Source: Candidatus Methylomirabilis lanthanidiphila
GTDB taxonomy: Bacteria > Methylomirabilota > Methylomirabilia > Methylomirabilales > Methylomirabilaceae
DNA length: 64,000 bases
Assembly (NCBI GenBank): GCA_902196205.1
Contig: CABIKM010000022.1
Span: 124,001-188,000 of the forward strand
Direction of reading: 5' to 3'
Shown: positions 58,011 through 64,000 of the stretch, one piece after another
Position numbering within the stretch: position 1 is the stretch's first letter
Layout: every line of letters begins with the position of its first letter
Made by a program: the position numbers and the translations under genes
The notes under the pieces: model-generated
Databases searched by the model: none
Seen by the model: only the letters and a program-made list of their open reading frames with translations
Told to the model about the DNA's origin: nothing

Positions 58011-60206
58011 GTGAGATCTGATACGATAGTCGCCGATCTGAACCCGCGACAAGCGGAGGCGGTTCTGCACACCGAGGGGCCGCTCCTGGTGTTGGCGGGA
58101 GCCGGGTCCGGGAAGACTAGGGTCATCACCCGACGGATCGCCTACCTGATCGACCACTGCGGGGTCCCGCCCTGGAATATCCTGGCGGTCACGTTTACCA
58201 ATAAGGCCGCCGGTGAGATGAAGCGGCGGGTAGCGGATCTGCTGGGACAGAACGGCTCTGAGCCTGGTCTCAGGGATAGCGGCAGCGTCTGGGTCGGGAC
58301 GTTTCATTCCACATGCGTCCGGATTCTGCGGAAGCACGGCGCGGCGCTGGGCATCAAGAGCTCTTTCGTCATTTACGACGACGGCGATCAGTTGAGCCTC
58401 ATGCGGGACTGCCTGCGAGCGCAGGGTCTGTCCGAGCGCTCCCTGAACCCTCGCGCGATCCTTTCCCGTATCAGCCGCGCGAAGAATGAGCTGCTTACCG
58501 CCGAGGAGTACACGTTACAGGCCAACGACCGGATGGAAGAGCGAACCGCCAAGCTGTACCTCATGTATCAGGAGCGGCTGGATAGCCTGCAGGCGCTCGA
58601 CTTCGACGATCTGCTTATGGCGACGGTACGCCTCTTCGAGCAACATCCTGAGGCGCTGGCGGCCTACCAGGACCTGTGGCGCTACATCCTGGTGGATGAG
58701 TACCAGGATACAAACCACGCTCAGTACCGCCTCGTCCATCTGTTGACCGGCAATCACGGAAACCTCTGCGTGGTGGGCGATGACGACCAGTCGATCTATC
58801 GGTGGCGCGGCGCCGACCTGAACAATATCCTGGACTTCGAACGGGACCATTCGGGGTGCATCGTGATCCGGCTGGAACAGAACTATCGATCGACCCAACA
58901 GATCCTCCAGGGCGCCGGAGGCGTGGTGGCCCACAACTACGGTCGAAAGGGCAAGACCCTGTGGACCGAGAACGAGGTTGGGGACCCGATCGTCCTCTAC
59001 CGGGCCCTCGATGAAAACGATGAGGCCCTCTTCGCCGCCAGGACGATCCAAGGTCGGGCCGCCGATGGAGGGACGGGGTACGACGACTACGCGATCTTCT
59101 ACCGGACGAACGCGCAGTCGCGCGTCCTGGAGGAGGCGCTGCGGCAGGCCCTGATCCCGTACGTCATCGTGGGCGGACTCCGCTTCTATGAACGGAAGGA
59201 GATCAAGGACCTGTTGGCTTATCTGCGCTGGGTCGTCAATCCCGCGGACAGCGTCAGCTTTAAGCGGCTGGTGAATGCGCCGACGCGCGGCATCGGGCCC
59301 GCCACGATCGCCAAGCTCGAACTGCTGGCGATGCAAGGGAAGACCACGATCTGGGAGGCCTGTCAACGCGCGGTACGGGAGAAGCTGCTCAATACTAAGC
59401 AGCAGGCGGCCATGGAGGGATTACTGCGCCTCATTGAAGAGGTGCGGTCGAAAACCGCTCTTAGTCCCATTTCAGATCTGATTGGAGAGCTGATTACCGG
59501 GTCCGGATACGCGGAGGAGCTGGAGCACGAGCGAACGCCGGAGGCCGAGAGCCGCCTGGAAAACCTGAAAGAGCTAGTGACCGCCGCCCAGGAGTTTGCG
59601 GAGCGCAATGGCGACGGCGGGCTGGCAGCGTTCCTCGATTCCGTCGCCCTGGTCAGCGACCTCGACGAGTACGCCGAAGGCCGGGGCGTGGTGACGCTCA
59701 TGACGCTTCATACGGCCAAGGGCCTGGAGTTTGATACCGTCTTCATGGTCGGACTGGAGGAAGGGATCTTCCCGCACGCCCTTGCCATGCCCGACGAGCG
59801 GGAGCTTGAGGAGGAACGGCGGCTCTGTTATGTCGGCATGACCAGGGCCAGGCGGCGGCTCTATCTCGCGTCGGCGCGGCAGCGACGCCTGTACGGCAAC
59901 CGGAGTTTTAACCTGCCGTCGCGGTTCCTGGATGAAATCCCGCCGGATGTCCTGCAGGTTCGCGATCCGTGGGAATCCCGGTCCGTCGCCCCGCCACCCT
60001 CTACCCCTTCTCGTCCCCAACACCACGATGGCGAGCCGTTCGTCGATCGCCTGTTTCCTGGAGCCCGCATCCGGCATCCCGACTTCGGCGTCGGGGTGAT
60101 CCGCGAACGGAGCGGCAGCGGGGACGATCTGAAGGTCGTCGTCAGGTTCAAGGCCGCCGGTGAGAAGAAGCTGATGGTCAAGTATGCCCAATTGGAACAG
60201 GCCTAG
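58011..60206 (+). CDS. pcrA: UvrD/PcrA-family ATP-dependent DNA helicase
   Basis: 731 residues from GTG 58011, nine bases after GGAGGGA. Superfamily 1A helicase motifs run in order: Q-motif LNPRQAEAV, I GAGSGKT, Ia VTFTNKAAGEM, II VDEYQDTN, III VVGDDDQSIYRWRGA, IV EQNYRST, V TLHTAKGLEFDTV, VI YVGMTRARRRL. The C-terminal Tudor-like tail (IRHPDFGVGVIRERSG) is typical of PcrA/UvrD and binds RNA polymerase. It unwinds DNA 3' to 5' in repair and plasmid replication. A CDF transporter gene starts right after its stop. Confidence 0.95.
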   Translation: MRSDTIVADLNPRQAEAVLHTEGPLLVLAGAGSGKTRVITRRIAYLIDHCGVPPWNILAVTFTNKAAGEMKRRVADLLGQNGSEPGLRDSGSVWVGTFHSTCVRILRKHGAALGIKSSFVIYDDGDQLSLMRDCLRAQGLSERSLNPRAILSRISRAKNELLTAEEYTLQANDRMEERTAKLYLMYQERLDSLQALDFDDLLMATVRLFEQHPEALAAYQDLWRYILVDEYQDTNHAQYRLVHLLTGNHGNLCVVGDDDQSIYRWRGADLNNILDFERDHSGCIVIRLEQNYRSTQQILQGAGGVVAHNYGRKGKTLWTENEVGDPIVLYRALDENDEALFAARTIQGRAADGGTGYDDYAIFYRTNAQSRVLEEALRQALIPYVIVGGLRFYERKEIKDLLAYLRWVVNPADSVSFKRLVNAPTRGIGPATIAKLELLAMQGKTTIWEACQRAVREKLLNTKQQAAMEGLLRLIEEVRSKTALSPISDLIGELITGSGYAEELEHERTPEAESRLENLKELVTAAQEFAERNGDGGLAAFLDSVALVSDLDEYAEGRGVVTLMTLHTAKGLEFDTVFMVGLEEGIFPHALAMPDERELEEERRLCYVGMTRARRRLYLASARQRRLYGNRSFNLPSRFLDEIPPDVLQVRDPWESRSVAPPPSTPSRPQHHDGEPFVDRLFPGARIRHPDFGVGVIRERSGSGDDLKVVVRFKAAGEKKLMVKYAQLEQA

Positions 60207-61223
60207 GTGAGTCCAGCCATGGTCGGCGCACATTCAGTAGAAGCCGGCAGTCAACCAACCGGTCATAGGTTCACGGACTCGGCAACGCTCGATTCCGGGA
60301 TCAGGGCGCTGGTGATCTCCAGCGTGGGCCTGTTGGCGACCTGCATCATACAGATTGCGGTCGTCTGGGTCGGGCAAAGCGCAGCGCTCCTGGCCGATGC
60401 ACTCCACAATCTGGTCGATGTCTTCACCTCGATTCCGCTCTGGATCGCATTTGCCCTCTCTCGCCGTCTGGCCACTCGACGGTTTACGTACGGCTACGCC
60501 CGTGCCGAGGACGTCGCCGGCGTAACCATCATTCTCTTTATCGTCGGCAGCGCGATTCTTGCGGGGTATGCCGCGCTGCACAAGTGGTCCAGCGGGGCGC
60601 CAACGACTCACCTGGGGCTTGGGATGGCGGCGGCCCTGGTCGGGGCTATCGGCAATGAGCTGGTTGCCGTGTATAAGATCCGGGTCGGGAAGGCGATCGG
60701 CAGTGCGGCGCTGGTGGCTGATGGCCAGCACTCCCGTGCCGATGCGCTGACCTCTGTCGGGGCGTTCGTCGGCATCCTCGGGGTCTTTTGGGGATTTCCC
60801 TGGGCCGACCCGCTCATGGGCCTCGTAATCGGCGCGGCCATCCTGTACATCGCCTGGGAGGCAGGCCAAGAGGTGCTGGCGCGTATCATGGATGCTATCG
60901 AACCGGAGACGGTCAACCAGATCGAGCAGATCGCCGGCGCGGTCGCCGGGGTGCACCGGGTCGATGAGGTACGAGCCCGCTGGATCGGACACCAGGTGAT
61001 GGTCGAGCTGTCGATCGAGGTCGGCCCGCGCTTGACCGTTACCAAAGGCCACCAAATCGCTGAAACGGTACGGCATGAACTATTCCACCACATCCCTCGG
61101 CTGGCTGACGCCGTCGTACACGTCAACCCCGCATGGGAAGGGGCCGACCCCTACCACGCCCTGACGGCCGACCACCAACCGGAATCTCTGAGACACTCCG
61201 TATCAAAAGGGAACACGCCATGA
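60207..61223 (+). CDS. Cation diffusion facilitator transporter
   Basis: 338 residues; GTG 60207 follows the helicase stop directly, with ATG 60219 as the alternative. Six transmembrane helices carry the metal-site motifs SAALLADALHNLVDV (HxxxD) in helix 2 and ADGQHSRADALTSV in helix 5. The C-terminal ferredoxin-like cytoplasmic domain (VHRVDEVRARWIGHQVMVELSIEV) completes the CDF fold. It exports divalent metals such as Zn, Fe or Mn; the exact ion cannot be read from the motif alone. It overlaps gatC by ATGA. Confidence 0.9.
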   Translation: MSPAMVGAHSVEAGSQPTGHRFTDSATLDSGIRALVISSVGLLATCIIQIAVVWVGQSAALLADALHNLVDVFTSIPLWIAFALSRRLATRRFTYGYARAEDVAGVTIILFIVGSAILAGYAALHKWSSGAPTTHLGLGMAAALVGAIGNELVAVYKIRVGKAIGSAALVADGQHSRADALTSVGAFVGILGVFWGFPWADPLMGLVIGAAILYIAWEAGQEVLARIMDAIEPETVNQIEQIAGAVAGVHRVDEVRARWIGHQVMVELSIEVGPRLTVTKGHQIAETVRHELFHHIPRLADAVVHVNPAWEGADPYHALTADHQPESLRHSVSKGNTP

Positions 61224-61510
61224 AGATCACGCTTGCAGAGGTTGAGCATGTGGCCAGGCTGGCCCGGCTGGAGCTGACGGCGGAGGAGAAGGAGCGGATG
61301 CGGGCCCAGCTCGACTCCATCCTGAGCTACATCGATAAGCTGAATGAACTGGATACGTCGGCCGTCGAGCCGACCTCCCACGTCCTGCCGATGACCAACG
61401 TCTTCCGCGAGGATGAGGTCGCGCCTTCGATTGCCCAGGAGGCCGTCCTGGCGAATGCGCCGGATCGCCATGACCTCTTCTTCCGAGTCCCAAGAATCCT
61501 GGAGGAGTAA
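61220..61510 (+). CDS. gatC: Aspartyl/glutamyl-tRNA amidotransferase subunit C
   Basis: 96 residues from ATG 61220, behind AAAAGGGAA. The GatC signature is clear: [55 protein letters not shown] as the belt region, and [17 protein letters not shown] at the end. It holds GatA and GatB together in the enzyme that makes Gln-tRNA or Asn-tRNA by transamidation. gatA follows by four bases; gatB is not in the window. Confidence 0.95.
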   Translation: MKITLAEVEHVARLARLELTAEEKERMRAQLDSILSYIDKLNELDTSAVEPTSHVLPMTNVFREDEVAPSIAQEAVLANAPDRHDLFFRVPRILEE

Positions 61511-61514
61511 CGAC

Positions 61515-62975
61515 GTGGACCTTACCCGACTCACCATCCACGAGATACAGCAACTGCTTGCAAGGCGCGAGGTCAGCGCAACCGAGTTGGTCCGCTCGGT
61601 GTTGGATCGGATCGGGCGCGTCGACGGACAGGTCAAGGCATACACCACCCTGACTGAGGAGACAGCCCTGGAGCAGGCTGAGACGGTCGATCGGCTGCGC
61701 GCGACCGGCACACCGCTCCCGCCATTGGCCGGCATCCCGCTGGCGATCAAGGATGTCATCTGCACACAAGGGGTGCGGACGACCTGCGCCTCGAAGATTC
61801 TGGAACCGTACGTGCCGCCGTACGATGCGACGGTCATCCGACGGCTGAAGGCGCAAGAGGCGATCCTGCTCGGGAAAACCAACATGGACGAATTCGCCAT
61901 GGGCTCCTCGACGGAGAACTCGGCCTTTTTCCAAACGCGCAATCCCTGGGCGCTCGACTACGTCCCGGGCGGCTCCTCCGGCGGCTCTGCCGCTGCTGTC
62001 GCGGCCGACCTGTGCGCCGCCTCGCTCGGCACCGACACGGGGGGCTCGATCCGGCAGCCGGCCAGTTTCTGCGGCATTGCGGGCCTGAAGCCGACCTACG
62101 GCCGGGTCTCCCGATACGGCCTGGTGGCCTTCGCCTCATCCCTTGACCAGATCGGGCCGTTCACCAAAGATATCCGGGATTGCGCCACAATGCTGCAGGC
62201 CATCGCCGGACACGATCCCCACGATTCGACCTCGGCGGACCTGCCGGTTCCCGATTACGGCGCCGCCCTGACCGGAGACGTTCGGGGGGTACGCATCGGG
62301 ATTCCCGACGACTATTTCGTCGAGGGGATGGACCCGGAGGTCGAATCAGCCGTCTGGACGGCGATCCGAACGCTGGAGGAGCTGGGCGGGAAGCAGGAAA
62401 AGGTCTCACTCCCCCACACCCCGTACGCCATCGCGACCTACTACCTGGTGGCCACCGCCGAGGCCAGCAGCAACCTGGCCCGGTACGATGGGGTCAGATA
62501 TGGCTATCGAACCTCGAAACCGGCCGACCTGCTGGAGATGTACCAACGCAGCCGACGGGAGGGGTTCGGGCCAGAGGTCAAGCGCCGGATTATGCTCGGA
62601 ACCTATGCGCTGTCTGCCGGGTACTACGATGCCTATTACCTCAAGGCCCAGAAGGTCCGGACGCTGATCCGCCGGGACTTTGAGCGGGCATTTGAGACGT
62701 GCGAGGTGATCGTCACCCCCACCTCACCGACGCCGCCGTTCAAGTTCGGCGAGAAGATGGACGATCCGCTTCAGATGTACCTGTCGGATATCTTCACGAT
62801 CTCAGTCAACCTGGCCGGACTGCCGGGCATCTCGATCCCGTGCGGGTTCACGAAGGCGGGACTACCGATCGGGCTGCAACTGATCGGCAAACCGTTCGAC
62901 GAGGCGACGATCCTGAAGGTGGCACATGCCTATGAGCAGGCGACCGACTGGCGCCGCCGAACGCCGCCTGTGTAA
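61515..62975 (+). CDS. gatA: Aspartyl/glutamyl-tRNA amidotransferase subunit A
   Basis: 486 residues from GTG 61515, with GGAGGAG upstream. The amidase catalytic triad is present: Lys in [11 protein letters not shown], Ser in [13 protein letters not shown] and Ser in [41 protein letters not shown], given here by its halves [11 protein letters not shown] and [10 protein letters not shown], is the GatA signature. It releases ammonia from glutamine and channels it to GatB. Length is normal (about 485). Confidence 0.95.
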   Translation: MDLTRLTIHEIQQLLARREVSATELVRSVLDRIGRVDGQVKAYTTLTEETALEQAETVDRLRATGTPLPPLAGIPLAIKDVICTQGVRTTCASKILEPYVPPYDATVIRRLKAQEAILLGKTNMDEFAMGSSTENSAFFQTRNPWALDYVPGGSSGGSAAAVAADLCAASLGTDTGGSIRQPASFCGIAGLKPTYGRVSRYGLVAFASSLDQIGPFTKDIRDCATMLQAIAGHDPHDSTSADLPVPDYGAALTGDVRGVRIGIPDDYFVEGMDPEVESAVWTAIRTLEELGGKQEKVSLPHTPYAIATYYLVATAEASSNLARYDGVRYGYRTSKPADLLEMYQRSRREGFGPEVKRRIMLGTYALSAGYYDAYYLKAQKVRTLIRRDFERAFETCEVIVTPTSPTPPFKFGEKMDDPLQMYLSDIFTISVNLAGLPGISIPCGFTKAGLPIGLQLIGKPFDEATILKVAHAYEQATDWRRRTPPV

Positions 62976-62976
62976 G

Positions 62977-63387
62977 ATGACGCGCACGGCGGCCGGCTCA
63001 CTTCTCATGGCCTTGCTCCTGGCGGCCAGCGTGCTGCCCCGCCAGGCATTAGCCGGCAACAACGAGCTGGTCATCCTCAACTCGGAGCGGTGGATCGATA
63101 CGCTCAAAGGCACGGTCAAAAATATGAGCAGCGATCGGGCTGAAGAGGTCGTCATCGTTGTCCAATTCTTTGGCGAGGCGGTCAACCAGGCCGTACCGCG
63201 CAAGCGGAAGGCCGCCCCCCGACAAGAGTTAGGCCAACAAACGGTGAAGCTGCCACCCCTTGATGCGGGCCAGGAAGCGCCCTTCGAGGTTGACATCGCC
63301 GAGCAGCACCGTACAGCCCCATCGTTCAAGTTCGAGCCCCACGCGATCTGGAGCAAGCGAAGCGGAGATCGCGCTCGGAAGCATTAA
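62977..63387 (+). CDS. Small secreted protein of unknown function
   Basis: 136 residues from ATG 62977, one base after the gatA stop. A signal peptide (SLLMALLLAASVLPRQALA) is followed by one beta-sandwich-like domain: ERWIDTLKGTVKNMSSDRAEEVVIVVQFF, given here as LKGTVKNMSSDRAEE and VVIVVQFF, then KLPPLDAGQEAPFEVDI. This is the shape of FxLYD-like domains that bind nothing known. It is probably co-transcribed with gatCA. Confidence 0.65.
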   Translation: MTRTAAGSLLMALLLAASVLPRQALAGNNELVILNSERWIDTLKGTVKNMSSDRAEEVVIVVQFFGEAVNQAVPRKRKAAPRQELGQQTVKLPPLDAGQEAPFEVDIAEQHRTAPSFKFEPHAIWSKRSGDRARKH

Positions 63388-63420
63388 GTATTCTGATTCC
63401 AGGTAATCAGCCAGGCACAC

Positions 63421-63502
63421 GTCGTTGCGAGGAGCGTAGCGACGAAGCAATCTCGCTTCCTCAGACCGCGACTCAGAGATTGCTTCGCTTCGTTCGCAAT
63501 GA
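63421..63502. repeat. GTCATTGCGAG dispersed palindromic repeat, copy 2
   Basis: The ends GTCGTTGCGAG and CGCAATGAC match the copy at 42284-42373. Inside, GAAGCAATCTC and GAGATTGCTTC form an exact 11-bp inverted repeat, so this copy folds into a long hairpin. Confidence 0.75.
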
Positions 63503-63520
63503 CACACCTTGTGAGGGTTA

Positions 63521-63964
63521 ATGTTCTACTTCGCCTACGGTTCAAACATGGAGCGGGTCCAGCTCAAACGTCTCTGTCCAACGGCGAAGTTTGTCGCAGC
63601 GGCAACCCTCGCGGACTGCGAGCTGACCTTCTCCGGAAACTCCCCGATGTGGGGCGGCGGCATCGCAGACATCCGCGAGCGGCCCGGAAAAACCGTCGAA
63701 GGGGTGGTATGGGAGATCAGCGAGGCCGACCGAAAGGTGTTGGACGGGTACGAAGGCTACCCCGCGCTCTACCTACACAAGGAGATTCAGGTGAGCAGCC
63801 GCGAAGGCAAGACGATCAGGGCGTTTGCCTACAGTATGGCCAATCCGGGCCGTGAGATGTCGCCTTCGAAACGGTATAAACAGTTGCTGATCGCCGGCGC
63901 CGAGGAACACGGCCTGTCCGATGAGTACATTGATTTTCTGGAGTCCATTCGACCTCTGACGTAA
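63521..63964 (+). CDS. Gamma-glutamylcyclotransferase-fold protein
   Basis: 147 residues. MFYFAYGSNMERVQLKRLCP contains the YGSN substrate loop, and LDGYEGYPALY the catalytic Glu and conserved aromatic residues of the GGCT/AIG2 fold. Members cleave gamma-glutamyl amines or dipeptides, forming 5-oxoproline; the exact substrate is unknown here. It is preceded by the palindromic repeat and has GTGAGGG before its ATG. Confidence 0.85.
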   Translation: MFYFAYGSNMERVQLKRLCPTAKFVAAATLADCELTFSGNSPMWGGGIADIRERPGKTVEGVVWEISEADRKVLDGYEGYPALYLHKEIQVSSREGKTIRAFAYSMANPGREMSPSKRYKQLLIAGAEEHGLSDEYIDFLESIRPLT

Positions 63965-64000
63965 TAAGGAATCGAGACATGGAACTCGAAACTCGAAACT

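Overview
The window reads as the chromosome of a Gram-negative (diderm), GC-rich bacterium with a respiratory, nitrogen- and C1-active lifestyle. It carries lipoprotein signals, an outer-membrane beta-barrel and periplasmic multihaem cytochromes. Assimilatory nitrite reductase, an NAD-type formate dehydrogenase, cytochrome P460 and a large cytochrome c cluster together would fit an NC10 (Candidatus Methylomirabilis-like) methanotroph. That assignment is an inference from gene content: no rRNA or methane monooxygenase gene lies here.

Region 1 (about 0-9 kb) is a scarred, integron-like accessory locus. Three diverged copies of one att-type element (about 292, 2136 and 4826) precede short plus-strand genes. 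Three attC-like sites (2708-2816, 5999-6057, 7223-7282) show the RYYYAAC / GTTRRRY-type ends and the imperfect stem with an unpaired base expected of cassette recombination sites. The decayed C-terminus of an integron-type tyrosine recombinase lies at 4644-4784. Likely cassettes are a macro-like/TIR-like two-domain protein (4986-5984) and a cytochrome c-P460 fusion (6335-7126). Two nearly identical YceI genes each follow an attC. Toxin-antitoxin pairs, an NDH-2 fragment and an antitoxin relic fill the rest.

Region 2 (9-25.5 kb) is mainly housekeeping and metabolism: SNase-LTD lipoprotein, trypsin-like protease, nirB-nirD with a terminator-like leader, a PGPGW membrane protein, purC, a LysR regulator, an NtrC/NtrB-type two-component pair, a BldC/excisionase-type HTH protein, a stand-alone Lrp ligand-binding domain, and a two-gene NAD-dependent formate dehydrogenase.

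Region 3 (25.5-36.3 kb) is a second accessory region dense in toxin-antitoxin genes and relics. It also holds an RNase II/R-type exonuclease, a broken CapA plus a Mur-ligase-like protein, an orphan lasso-type leader peptide gene (32109-32240), a large calcium-repeat/lipase-like/CARDB protein with a damaged 5' end fused to a vapBC scar, and a HEPN-MNT pair.

Region 4 (36.4-53.9 kb): a GldA/GldF/GldG/DUF4340 ABC-type operon on the plus strand faces a long minus-strand electron-transfer cluster. In transcription order the cluster encodes a DmsE/MtrA-like decahaem cytochrome, an MtrB/PioB-like outer-membrane barrel, a Rieske protein, cytochrome b, a 9-haem, a 3-haem, a 13-haem/b561 fusion and an NapC-headed protein of about 18 haems, then a TPR protein and a phosphatidylcholine-synthase-like enzyme. 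Together these could carry electrons from quinol through a bc-type complex and periplasmic cytochromes to, or across, the outer membrane.

Region 5 (54-64 kb): a phospholipase-D-fold protein, two unknowns, PcrA/UvrD helicase, a cation diffusion facilitator, gatC-gatA, a small secreted protein and a gamma-glutamylcyclotransferase-fold protein. I saw no tRNA, rRNA or CRISPR array.
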